Shown here: positions 38,344 through 47,264 of the stretch, piece by piece
Layout of the letters: every line of letters starts with the position of its first letter
Position numbering within the stretch: the stretch's first letter is position 1
Assembly (NCBI GenBank): GCA_963797485.1
Contig: CAWCPF010000004.1
Span: 186,001 to 250,000 of the forward strand
From: CAWAND01 sp963797485
Lineage (GTDB): Bacteria > Chloroflexota > Anaerolineae > Anaerolineales > E44-bin32
DNA length: 64,000 nt
Reading direction: 5' to 3'
Translations under genes and position numbers: made by a program
The notes under the pieces: generated by a model
Told to the model about the DNA's origin: nothing
Seen by the model: only the letters and a program-made list of their open reading frames with translations
Databases searched by the model: none

Positions 38344-39837
38344 ATGGGCTACTACCTGGGCATCGACACCTCGACCACGGCAACAAAAGCGCTTTTGATG
38401 GATGACAAGGGTGGCGTCGCAGCCGTCGCTTCGTCCGAGTACACATTTGACACCCCGCGACCGCTGTGGAGCGAGCAACAGCCTGAACTCTGGTGGGATG
38501 CAGCCGTGGGGAGCATCCGTGCCGTTATGCAAACCTCACGCGTCTCCCCCGTCGACGTGAACGGCATTGGGCTCACTGGCCAGATGCACGGACTTGTTCT
38601 CCTGGACAAAGACGGGAAAGTGATCCGACCTGCCTTGCTTTGGAACGATCAGCGTACCGGGAGACAATGCGACGATATCCGCGCCAGGCTCGGCAAGGAG
38701 CATTTGATCCAGGTCACCGGCAATGATGCCCTCACCGGATTCACGGCGCCCAAAATCCTGTGGGTTCAACAGCAGGAACCCGATCTGTACAAGAAGATAG
38801 CCCACATCTTGCTGCCCAAAGACTATGTCCGCTACAGGCTAACCGGTGAATTCGCCAGTGACCGCGCAGGGGGCTCTGGAACGCTGCTGTTCGACATCCG
38901 CGCTCGCGATTGGTCTCTTGAGGTGCTTGACGCCCTCGAGATTGATCCTCGGTGGCTGCCCAAGACATACGAAGGCACAATGATAGCCGGCACGATGAGT
39001 GCCGAAGCTGCCGAAGCCACGGGGTTGGAGGCGGGAACGCCGATCGTGGGAGGAGCAGGTGATCAGGCTGCGGCTGCCGTCGGCACGGGCGCAGTCGAAG
39101 AAGGCATTGTCTCTCTTAGTTTAGGAACTTCAGGGGTTGTGTTCGCCAGCACCAATCAACCCATCATCGAACCGGCTGGGAGGCTGCACGCGTTTTGTCA
39201 CGCCGTCCCGGGGAGGTGGCACCTGATGGGCGTCATGCTCTCCGCAGCTGGAAGTCTGCGCTGGCATCGCGATACATTTGCGCCGGGCGTTGATTATGAC
39301 ACACTGCTCGAACCTGCGGCCAATATCCCCCCAGGCAGTGATGGTCTGTTGTTCCTGCCCTACTTGACCGGCGAACGCACCCCCCATCCGGATCCTTTGG
39401 CCCGCGGCGCGTTTGTCGGTTTGACGGTGCGTCATGGCCTGCCCAATTTGACCCGATCCGTTTTGGAGGGCGTTGCCTTTGGTCTGCGAGACAGCTTCGA
39501 ACTCATGAAGGCTTCCGGACTGGGAGTCATCACCCAGGTCCGCGTGACAGGAGGCGGTGCAAAGAGCTCATTGTGGCGACAGATCCTGGCCGACGTCCTG
39601 CAAGCAGAACTGGTTACGGTCAACTCCGAAGAGGGTGCGGCCTACGGTGCGGCGCTTTTAGCGGCTACGGGAACCGGCGCTTTCCCCGACGTGCCCAGCG
39701 CTTGCCGGCAGGTCATTCAGATTACAGGGCGGGAGACACCGGGCGCCGCGGCGCCGGAGTACGATGAGCTCTATCCGATCTACCGCCAACTCTACCCGGC
39801 ACTCCAAACCACATTTCACGAACTCGGGTCAAGCTGA
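38344..39837 (+). CDS. xylB: xylulokinase
   Basis: 497 residues of the FGGY kinase family. Landmarks: YYLGIDTSTTATKALLMDD (phosphate-binding loop of the ASKHA fold), GIGLTGQMHGLVLLD (substrate region typical of XylB), LLPKDYVRYRLTGEF, AGDQAAAAVGTGAVEEG, SLGTSGVVFAS and RVTGGGAKSSLWRQILAD near the end. It phosphorylates D-xylulose to xylulose 5-phosphate, feeding the pentose phosphate pathway. The gene is unbroken and nearly abuts the preceding gene, so it is in the same operon. Confidence 0.96.
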   Translation: MGYYLGIDTSTTATKALLMDDKGGVAAVASSEYTFDTPRPLWSEQQPELWWDAAVGSIRAVMQTSRVSPVDVNGIGLTGQMHGLVLLDKDGKVIRPALLWNDQRTGRQCDDIRARLGKEHLIQVTGNDALTGFTAPKILWVQQQEPDLYKKIAHILLPKDYVRYRLTGEFASDRAGGSGTLLFDIRARDWSLEVLDALEIDPRWLPKTYEGTMIAGTMSAEAAEATGLEAGTPIVGGAGDQAAAAVGTGAVEEGIVSLSLGTSGVVFASTNQPIIEPAGRLHAFCHAVPGRWHLMGVMLSAAGSLRWHRDTFAPGVDYDTLLEPAANIPPGSDGLLFLPYLTGERTPHPDPLARGAFVGLTVRHGLPNLTRSVLEGVAFGLRDSFELMKASGLGVITQVRVTGGGAKSSLWRQILADVLQAELVTVNSEEGAAYGAALLAATGTGAFPDVPSACRQVIQITGRETPGAAAPEYDELYPIYRQLYPALQTTFHELGSS

Positions 39838-40085
39838 GGCCGGATACGGACCCATGGGTCGTCAAGGCCATGATCCGGCGTGCCCTGGTTGAGAACCCCG
39901 ACCCGATGAGAGATGGTGCCCATCCGTCTGGTTTCCAATGACCAGAAGCTTTCGGGGGCCATAGTTGAAGCGGCTTGCCTGTGTCGGCCACGTTAAATGT
40001 CTGCTCAACAATGAATGGACAGCCGCTGGACTCCCGGTCCTGTGATCCAATCGCTTCGTAAGAATACTCAAATTCGGTCCGACGC

Positions 40086-42309
40086 CTAATTCCGCAGGTA
40101 CACGCTCGTCAATGATTGTTCGCAGTCCAACAGCTGCCGCGGCGTGCCCTCGAACATGACTTGACCGCCCTTGTTGCCTCCTTCCGGCCCCAGGTCGATG
40201 ATCCAATCGGCGTTGCGGACTATGTCCATATTGTGCTCGATCACAATCACGGTATTGCCGGCGTCCACCAGCTTGTTGATGATCTTGAGCAGGTGGGCGG
40301 TATCCGACTTGTGCATGCCGGTGGTGGGTTCGTCCAACACATAGATACTGCCTTCCTTGTGCAGCTCACTGGCCAGTTTGATGCGCTGGCACTCGCCGCC
40401 CGAGAGCGTGTTGAGGGGCTGCCCGAGCGTCAGGTAGTTGAGGCCAACGTCGCTCATGGTCTGTAATTTGCTTTGGATCTCGGGTTGATCGAAAAGCTCG
40501 AGCGCCTCAACCACGGTCATCTCCAGCACTTCGTCGATGGACTTGCCATTGAGCTTGTAAGCCAGCACTTCGTCCTTGTACCGCTTTCCGCCGCATGTTT
40601 CGCATGGGGACTTCACGCTTTCGAAGAAGGAAAGGTCGGTGTAGACCACCCCCAGGCCACCGCAGTTTTCGCAAGCGCCTTTGGAGTTGAAGCTGAACAG
40701 CCCCGCATTCACCTTATTGGCCTCGGCGAAGGCCTTGCGCACATCATCCATGATGCCGGTGTACGTGGCCGGGTTGGAGCGCGAAGATACACCCACCGCC
40801 GATTGATCGATCACAATTGCGTTGGAGAATTCTGAGACAAAGGCCTCGTTGATCAGGGAACTTTTGCCGGAGCCGGCGACGCCCGTCACCAGGGTTAGCA
40901 CGCCCACCGGGATGTCTACCGTGACGTCCTTGAGATTATTGACCTTGACCTGGCTGAGCTTGAGGTGCTTCTTGGCCTGGCGGAATTCCTGTTTGATGGG
41001 CATCGCCTCCTTCAGAAACCTGCCGGTCAGCGTTTCCGCCTTGAGCAGGCCGGCATAGGTGCCTTCGTAGACGATCTCGCCGCCCTGGTTGCCGGCGAGC
41101 GGACCGAGATCCACGATGTGGTCGGCCGCCTCGATCAGGTCAGGGTCGTGCTCGACGACCAGCACCGTGTTGCCCTTGTCCCGCAGTTGATGTAGCAGCT
41201 CGTTGAGGCGGTGCACGTCGCGAGGATGCAAGCCCACACTTGGTTCGTCGAAGATGTACATGACGTCGCTCAAGCTGCTGCTCAGGTGTTTCACCATCTT
41301 GACACGCTGCGCTTCGCCGCCGGAAAGCGTGTCGGTCTCGCGGTTGAGCGTCAGATAATCCAGCCCGATGTCGACGACGTTCTGCAGCCGGCTCAACAGG
41401 TTATCCACCATCGGTTTGGCGACCGCGCCTTTGATCCCCTTGATCACCCCGATCAGGTCACCCACCTCCATCGAGGCAAGCTCAGCGATGTTCAAGCCGT
41501 TGATCCTGCAACTCAAGACGGCCGGGTTGAGGCGCGCGCCTTTGCAGGCAGGGCAGGGGCCTTCGGTGAGATAGGCCGCTATTTTCTGCTGTGTTCGCTC
41601 GGAGCGCGTCTTCAGATCGTGATCGATGTAGGCGCGGGTGAAACCTGTGATCACGCCGTGGTAGGTGCGATTCATTTTGCCCAACTTGAACTTCTGCTCC
41701 TCGCCATACAGGAGCAGGTCCAACTCCTTCTTGGTGAACTTTGAGAGCTTCTTGTCGTTGTCGAAGAAGCCGCTGGCGGCGTAGATGCTGTCGTCGAATA
41801 CCGGCCCTTGGATCGCACCCTCGTTCAGCGACTTAGAGGCATCGTAGAACTTCTCGACAACGGGCTGCAGTTTGCGGCCAAACCCGTTGCATTCGGGGCA
41901 CATGCCGAGCGGATCGTTGAAAGAGAAGACGTTGGAGTATCCGACGAAAGGCTCGCCGACCCGCGAGAATAGCAGGCGCAGCACGGTATAGATATCCGTA
42001 ATGGTGCCCATGGTTGAATGCGAGCCGCCGCCCAGGCGCTTCTGGTCCACGACGATGGCCATGCCCAGGTTCTCGATCGAGTTCGGCTTGCGGCTGCGAG
42101 TAGCGCGGTAGGAAGTTGCGCACGAACATGCTGAACGTCTCGTACAGTTGCCGCTGCGCTTCGGTAGCGATGGTGTCGAAAACGATGGACGATTTGCCGG
42201 AGCCGGACACGCCGGTAAAGACGGTGATCTTGCGTTTAGGGATGCGCAATGAGACGTTCTTGAGATTGTTCTCTCTCGCCCCTCGGATCTCGATATATTC
42301 CTGTGGCAT
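40086..42309 (-). CDS. short UvrA paralogue, ABC-type ATPase (frameshifted)
   Basis: About 740 residues against ~940 for housekeeping UvrA, so the region that holds the UvrB-binding part appears shortened. Both ATPase modules are present: Walker A GVSGSGKSS and GVAGSGKSSL, signatures LSGGEAQRVKM and LSGGECQRIKLA, and Walker B-like YIFDEPSVGLH and YVLDEPTTGMH. Zinc-type Cys pairs are CPACKGARLNP, CENCGGLG and CETCGGKRY. One extra base near 42105 breaks the start from the rest. Such proteins are linked to DNA-lesion or intercalating-drug tolerance. ATG 42309 has GGAGG 5-9 bp upstream. Confidence 0.88.
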
Positions 42310-42489
42310 GAAACCTCCTCTCACGCTCTGCTCAAGTGCAATGCAATCGATGGGCAAAAGCCAGGCTTCTGCCCACCGGTGGCCGACGTGCGAATTCGTG
42401 ACGACGACCATTCTATGCAGTTAAGGCGGGGCCGCCGTGTCCTGACCGACGATCCGGCCGAGAGTGGAGACAGGCAGGGAGATGAGTGC

Positions 42490-42969
42490 CTAGCTCACGG
42501 CTTTCTTCACGAGCGCGACGATCCTGGCCTCGGCGGTGGCAGTCAGCTCTTTGAGGGCAAACGAGGTCGGCCAGAGGGTGCCTTCGTCGAGGTTGGCTGC
42601 GTCGCTGAAGCCAAGTGTCGCATACCTGGTTTTGAACTTCTGCGCATCTTGAAAGAAGCACACGACCTTACCATCCTTGGCATAGGCTGGCGACCCGTAC
42701 CAGGTCCTAGGCGAAAGCTCTGGCGCGTTGGCCGTGATGATGGCATGGAGCCGTTTGGCCATGCGGCGATCCGGTTCCTTCATCGAGGCGATCTTGGCCA
42801 GCACGTCGCTTTCTCCGGCCGCCCTATCCTGGGTCGTGCGCGCTTCGGCCTTCAGCTCTCGAGCGCGCTCCTTCATGGCGGCCTTTTCATCGGCCGTGAA
42901 ACCCTTGGACTTCTTCTTACTCGCGGCGGGGCCCTTGGAGGGCTTCTGCGGGATCTTCTTTGGACTCAT
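42490..42969 (-). CDS. DUF1801 domain protein
   Basis: 159 residues. A lysine-rich N-terminal tail (MSPKKIPQKPSKGPAASKKK) precedes a YdhG/DUF1801-like domain: AKRLHAIITANAPELSPRTWYGSPAYAKDGKVVCFFQ, then LGFSDAANLDEGTLWPTSFALK and an alanine-rich end. The fold is known from structural genomics and frataxin-like (iron chaperone) proteins, but the activity is unknown. It sits 15 bp after the SRPBCC gene on the same strand; genes of these two families often accompany ArsR and VOC genes, as here. Confidence 0.82.
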   Translation of the reverse strand: MSPKKIPQKPSKGPAASKKKSKGFTADEKAAMKERARELKAEARTTQDRAAGESDVLAKIASMKEPDRRMAKRLHAIITANAPELSPRTWYGSPAYAKDGKVVCFFQDAQKFKTRYATLGFSDAANLDEGTLWPTSFALKELTATAEARIVALVKKAVS

Positions 42970-42984
42970 GGAAACCTCCTGGAT

Positions 42985-43488
42985 TCATGACTCGCGGGGT
43001 GTGCTTGCCGGCGGCTGGGGCGTCTCACGATCAAACTGCTTGGCATACTCCGCATTCAACCTCTGCCAGCCTTCGAATTTCATCGCCTCAGGCCCGACAA
43101 TTCGGCCGATGGGAGTCCCTCCGAGAAGACGATCCAAAACATCGAGACAGATGTGCCATCCGGCGGCGCCCATAGAGATGAAGCGCCGACCGATGTTGGT
43201 CCACAGGGTTAGACGCGTTCCATCACCGACGGGCTCGAGTTCCCAGCGCATATCGAACTCCCCCCAGTTGTACTCCAGTAGCCTGGGTGCGTCGGCACGG
43301 GTCACCCTGGTTTCGGTAACGTGCAGCGAGGGCGCCCCAATCGTGGTGAGCATGACCGTGGCTCCGGCCGCACCCAGACTCCCATCGGCGTCGAACGGGG
43401 CCCACTCTCGCAGGTGTGCCGGGTCGGTTAGCGCCTGCCAGACTTTTTCCGGCGAGTGGCGCAGCTCTCTAACGAGAATGAAGTCCAC
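42985..43488 (-). CDS. SRPBCC (AHSA1/START-like) domain protein
   Basis: 167 residues. The N-terminus ILVRELRHSPEKVWQALTDPAHLREWAPF is the classic start of the Aha1/START-like fold, followed by LLEYNWGEFDMRWELEPVGDGTRLTLW and an amphipathic C-terminal helix. Such proteins bind small hydrophobic ligands; the ligand is unknown. GTG 43488 is chosen because the domain begins at the second residue and GGGGA precedes it; the open frame extends further upstream, but into a decayed ArsR gene. ArsR-SRPBCC pairs are a common arrangement. Confidence 0.82.
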   Translation of the reverse strand: MDFILVRELRHSPEKVWQALTDPAHLREWAPFDADGSLGAAGATVMLTTIGAPSLHVTETRVTRADAPRLLEYNWGEFDMRWELEPVGDGTRLTLWTNIGRRFISMGAAGWHICLDVLDRLLGGTPIGRIVGPEAMKFEGWQRLNAEYAKQFDRETPQPPASTPRES

Positions 43489-43589
43489 TTTTCCCCGTCC
43501 TTTTGTATCCGCGCCCCGATGGCCGGACCCGGATTGTACTGATCGCGATCGGTCATCTTCCTTGCATCGCCTTCGTTTTCTCTGCCGCG

Positions 43590-43700
43590 GTTGGGTCCCT
43601 GCGGTCAGGGTGGCGTTCGAGCGCATCCAGGTGGGCGGACCAGAATCGGCGGATTGGAATGAGCCAGGCGTCCAAGCGCTTAGGCCATCCGGCGACTTTC
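43590..43700 (-). pseudogene. relic of an ArsR-family regulator (C-terminal part)
   Basis: The leftward reading LDAWLIPIRRFWSAHLDALERHPD matches the C-terminal LDAWLDQFRRFWSAHVDALERHLD of the intact ArsR gene at 44181-44537, and the bases match well over ~75 positions. The HTH part is not visible. It lies where the regulator of the SRPBCC gene would be expected, so it may be the remains of that partner. Confidence 0.65.
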
Positions 43701-43772
43701 CAGTCTGGCCGCCACCGCTCAAACCGAGCCGGTCGGCGGCCGCCAGGTAGCCATCTCCCGGACCGATCCCGC

Positions 43773-44165
43773 TTAATAGCCCGCCAGCTGTGTGATCTGA
43801 ATCAGATTGCCGCAGGTGTCGTTAAGCATAGCAATCGTTGAGGCGGTCACGTCGGTCGGCGGCATCGTGAATTCTGCGCCCTTGGCCTTGATCCGCTCAT
43901 AGTCGCCCTTGACGTCGTCCGTATAAAACATGGCTGCGGGCTGGCCCTGTTGAAGGATGGCCTGCTGATACGCCTTGGCCGCGGGGTTGTCGTTGAGAGC
44001 CAGCTGCAGCTCCGCCCCGTCCGGCTCCTCAGGCGAAGTCACGGTCAGCCAGCGATATGGGCCCTGACTGACGTCGGTCTTCTTGGCAAACCCCAGCACC
44101 TGCGTATAGAAGTGCAGAGCCTTGTCCTGGTCGTCCACGTAAATGCTGGTCAATTTGATTTTCAT
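43773..44165 (-). CDS. VOC-family (glyoxalase/dioxygenase superfamily) protein
   Basis: 130 residues: MKIKLTSIYVDDQDKALHFYTQVLGF at the start, GAELQLALNDNPAAKAYQQAI in the middle and the paired module FYTDDVKGDYERIKAKGAEF followed by NDTCGNLIQITQL. This is the two-module beta-alpha-beta-beta-beta VOC fold. The usual final metal ligand in the D..GN(L)..(I/L)(T/V)Q motif is replaced (CGNLIQI), so it may be a binding or resistance protein rather than an enzyme. It lies 15 bp after the ArsR stop and is presumably regulated by it. Confidence 0.88.
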   Translation of the reverse strand: MKIKLTSIYVDDQDKALHFYTQVLGFAKKTDVSQGPYRWLTVTSPEEPDGAELQLALNDNPAAKAYQQAILQQGQPAAMFYTDDVKGDYERIKAKGAEFTMPPTDVTASTIAMLNDTCGNLIQITQLAGY

Positions 44166-44180
44166 CTGACTCCTCCTGGG

Positions 44181-44537
44181 TCACGTTTGCGGTTTGGGCT
44201 GTGTCCTCTTTTGCTTATCTACCTTCTTCGTCGGTGTCTCCTTATCCATGCGGTCGAGGTGACGTTCGAGCGCATCCACGTGCGCGGACCAGAACCGCCG
44301 AAACTGGTCCAGCCAGGCATCCAGCTCCTGGAGCGGTTGTGGCTTCAGCCGGTAGAGACGGCGCTGCGCGTCCACGGTGGATTCCACGAAACCGGCCTCG
44401 CGCAGCACCCGCAGGTGCTTTGACACGGTTGGCTGCGGCAGGCGAAGCTGGCGCTGGATTTCTCCCACCGACTGCTGTGAGGCGACCAGCAGGCTCAATA
44501 TCGCCCGGCGATTTGGCTCGGCAATGATCTGGAACAT
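44181..44537 (-). CDS. ArsR-family transcriptional regulator
   Basis: 118 residues. HTH region: MFQIIAEPNRRAILSLLVASQQSVGEI, RLPQPTVSKHLRVLREAGFVES, with wing DAQRRLYRLKPQPLQELDAWL. The C-terminal FWSAHVDALERHLDRMDKE plus a lysine-rich tail is typical of the ArsR class that accompanies SRPBCC and VOC genes; no metal-binding cysteines are seen. ATG 44537 is preferred to ATG 44564, because a good promoter (-10 at 44553-44558) would start transcription between them and leave only a short leader. It heads a leftward operon. Confidence 0.85.
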   Translation of the reverse strand: MFQIIAEPNRRAILSLLVASQQSVGEIQRQLRLPQPTVSKHLRVLREAGFVESTVDAQRRLYRLKPQPLQELDAWLDQFRRFWSAHVDALERHLDRMDKETPTKKVDKQKRTQPKPQT

Positions 44538-44552
44538 TGTATCCACTCGCTT

Positions 44553-44582
44553 AATATACTCCATAAGGCATATACGTGTCAA
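44553..44582 (-). promoter_or_regulatory. promoter of the ArsR-VOC operon with overlapping dyad
   Basis: On the minus strand TTGACA (44577-44582), an 18-bp spacer and TATATT (44553-44558) form a strong sigma-70-type promoter. The half sites GCATATA and TATATGC surround the -35 box, so the ArsR protein could bind there and block transcription of its own operon. Confidence 0.6.
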
Positions 44583-45039
44583 GGTATATATGCAAGCGCG
44601 CCAGGCAACGGTTTCGATTGGCGTGCGGGGATGGAGCGTATGGGGCGTTCTTGTCGGGGGTGGGTGCGTGCATGGGGCAGTCCGCCCGACATGGCGCCGG
44701 CTGTGGCGAAGCGTTCGCGAGTCGTGCCGGGGGCCGGCTGCGCGGCCAGCCCCGGCGGGCTGGGCGCCGTTGAGAGCCCGGGATTTGTCCTCGATCACGG
44801 CATCTCTACAACTCCGGAGAGCCAGGCCATCCCCCGAGAGGCGGAGACAAACACTCTCCGACCGATGGATGTGGTTGGGGAGCACCCGGGGTAAGATCAT
44901 CTTATCCCCCGCCAGGCCGGTTGACTGCAACCCGTGATATGGATTGGCTGTGCTCCCGGCTGGCTCACGTGAAGAAAGGGTGAGGCAGGGGGGTGGGCGG
45001 TTTTTCCGGCAGTTCCCCTCAACAGGGAGGAGACATCAC
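44583..45039. other. gene-free stretch, GC-rich inverted repeats
   Basis: No frame carries known motifs or a ribosome-binding site. The region is very G-rich and contains a GC hairpin-like stretch near 44728-44754. It separates the divergent ArsR operon and the membrane-anchored protein gene. Confidence 0.35.
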
Positions 45040-45594
45040 ATGAATACGACATACACCATCATCGCGGTTGTGGTGGTCTTGGCGGTCGTTGGCGTCATAC
45101 TGGGATCGGTTTTTGCTCGCCGTAGACGTTCGGAGCAGTTCAAGGATCGATTCGGGCCTGAGTATGATCACGCCGTGGAGGCCATGGGTAGCGAGAAGAA
45201 GGCGCAGGCAGACCTTGGGGAACGGCAGAAACACGTTGATGCTTTGGATATTCGGCCCCTTTCTGCTGGCGACCGCGAGCGTTATCGGACTGAATGGGCT
45301 GGCGTCCAATCCACGTTTGTCGACGAACCGGGAGAGGCGATCATGCATGCCGACCGCCTGATCACGGAAGTCATGCAGCTTCGTGCCTATCCTGTATCGG
45401 ATTTTGATCAGCGGGCGGCCGACATCTCGGTGAGTTATCCAGCATTGGTGAGCAATTACCGCGCTGCGCGAGCGATCGCGCTCAAGAACAAACAGAATCA
45501 GGCAGATACGGAAGAGCTAAGACAAGCCATGATTCATTACCGATCACTGTTCGAGGAGCTCCTGGGAACGGAGGAAGCCGTTGCGGAGAAGTAG
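45040..45594 (+). CDS. membrane-anchored protein of unknown function
   Basis: 184 residues. A single N-terminal helix (TIIAVVVVLAVVGVILGSVF) followed by FARRRR anchors a cytoplasmic helical domain: FKDRFGPEYDHAVEAMGSE, QKHVDALDIRPLSAGDRERY, W.GVQSTFVDEPGEA and ADRLITEVMQLRAYPVSDF. These blocks recur in a widespread family of hypothetical proteins whose function I do not know. The GGGAGGAG site lies 7 bp before the ATG. The frame is intact and the gene stands alone. Confidence 0.75.
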   Translation: MNTTYTIIAVVVVLAVVGVILGSVFARRRRSEQFKDRFGPEYDHAVEAMGSEKKAQADLGERQKHVDALDIRPLSAGDRERYRTEWAGVQSTFVDEPGEAIMHADRLITEVMQLRAYPVSDFDQRAADISVSYPALVSNYRAARAIALKNKQNQADTEELRQAMIHYRSLFEELLGTEEAVAEK

Positions 45595-46307
45595 CCGAGA
45601 TGAATTGAGCCGGCTGAGGGAAGAATTAACATTTCGAGATTGGCTCCTGTAACTCGAAGGCCCGAGGTTCGCCCGCCCGGGCGATGTGGGGTGAGTGACC
45701 ATATCTCTCTACGGCACCAAAGGGCGCTGATCCCTTTCTGGGACCCCTCGATCGGGAGTGGGGCCAGCTTTCGGCGGAGTCCAGCTCGTGATTTGTCATC
45801 GACAAGGTGGCTTCATACGGTTCGGATGGACGATGATCGGAGGCGGTTCCTAGGTGATCATAACTTTGGTCTACCCGTCCAGTTAGCGAATCCGGGGACT
45901 TTCAGGCCAAGACTGCCATGGTTCGGACGCGGAAACACGTCCAGGGCGAGGCTCAGTTGGGCTTCTGGATTTGCTCAAAATCGGCGACGTGCCGCGTTCC
46001 AGTTGATAGCACGCATGGCTCTTCGCGCCTCGCGCGGAACTAATCCATCTGTCAGCTGAGAACACTGTGAGAACACTGGTTGAATCCACAGCCACGCTCG
46101 CGTCGAAGTATCATATGGTGGTAACATGGAATTGCGAACAACCTTAACAAAGTTCGCTCGGAGCCTGAGTGTGCCGACGACGGGTGTGGGCGCATTTTCC
46201 CCCAGCCATCCCACGGTGTTTGACCAGCTCTGCGGCTGGTTTGCGGCACACTCCTGCTCGAGATCGCAGTTGTTCCCACAGGTCGGCCCCTGCCGGAGGA
46301 GGGCACG
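45595..46307. other. gene-free stretch
   Basis: About 700 bp without a supported gene. Several short frames exist on both strands but none has a known motif or ribosome-binding site. The universal stress protein gene follows at its right end. Confidence 0.4.
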
Positions 46308-47264
46308 ATGTTCGAGCACCTCCTCATTCCTCTGGATGGTTCGTCGCTAGCGGAATGCGTTCTGCCCCATGGCCTGGCCATAGCTCAGAGCATGGGCACC
46401 AAGGTGACGCTGCTCCAGGTCGTGGAGCAGACAGCTCCGGCTGGGCGAACGAGCGCCATCGACCCCCTCGACTGGCAATACAGCGAGGCCCAAGCCGGGG
46501 CCTATCTTCAGCAGGTGGCTGACAGGCTGCGCGCGGCCGGATTGGCCGTTGCCCAAGTGCTCTTGCAGGGAGACCCAGCCGAGCGCGTGATTGACTTTGC
46601 TCAAGCTGAGCATGTGGATCTCATCCTGCTCAGCTCGCACGGCCGAAGCGGTCTCAGCGGCTGGAACATCAGCAGTGTCGTGCAGAAAATCTTGGCCCGG
46701 GCGCACGTTTCCATCCTGCTCGTGCCGGCATATCATCGTGTGACGCCTGACCTTACCGCCCTGCGGTACGAGCGTTTGCTCGTGCCGCTGGATGGGTCAC
46801 AACGCGCCGAATGTGTTTTGCCTCTGGTGGGAGCGCTGGCTGCCGCACATACCTCAAAGGTCCACCTGGGCCACGTGGTTCGCAAGCCTGAATTGCCGTG
46901 CCGGGCCTCGCCGTCCATAGAAGATCGGGCGTTGGTCGATACGCTGACCGAGCGCAATCGTTCCGAGGCCAGCCTCTACCTGGAAGACCTTCGGGTCAGA
47001 CTTTCGCCGCCCGCCGACGTCCACATTCTGGTCGAAGACCATGTCGCCGCCACGCTACAGCATCTGGCTGTCCAAGAGAACGTTGACCTGGTTGTCCTGA
47101 GTGCCCATGGCTATTCAGGGGAAACCCGCTGGCCCTACGGAAGTCTGGCCACGTCCTTCATTATGTACGGCAACAAGCCGCTCTTGATTGTCCAGGACCT
47201 CCCCCGGCATGCGTTTGAACCCACGGCAGCGGAGCTGGCCGCCCGAGAACATGGGCGACATTGA
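46308..47264 (+). CDS. universal stress protein with two tandem UspA domains
   Basis: 318 residues. Domain 1: FEHLLIPLDGSSLAECVLP, VDLILLSSHGRSGLSGWNI, VSILLVPA. Domain 2: YERLLVPLDGSQRAECVLP, VDLVVLSAHGYSGETRWPYGS, KPLLIVQD. The G-x2-G-x9-G(S/T) ATP-binding pattern is only partly kept (SSHGRSGLSGWNISSVVQ in domain 1), so nucleotide binding is uncertain. It overlaps the start of the large glucan synthase gene (TTGA, 47261-47264), an unusual pairing that suggests co-translation. Confidence 0.9.
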   Translation: MFEHLLIPLDGSSLAECVLPHGLAIAQSMGTKVTLLQVVEQTAPAGRTSAIDPLDWQYSEAQAGAYLQQVADRLRAAGLAVAQVLLQGDPAERVIDFAQAEHVDLILLSSHGRSGLSGWNISSVVQKILARAHVSILLVPAYHRVTPDLTALRYERLLVPLDGSQRAECVLPLVGALAAAHTSKVHLGHVVRKPELPCRASPSIEDRALVDTLTERNRSEASLYLEDLRVRLSPPADVHILVEDHVAATLQHLAVQENVDLVVLSAHGYSGETRWPYGSLATSFIMYGNKPLLIVQDLPRHAFEPTAAELAAREHGRH

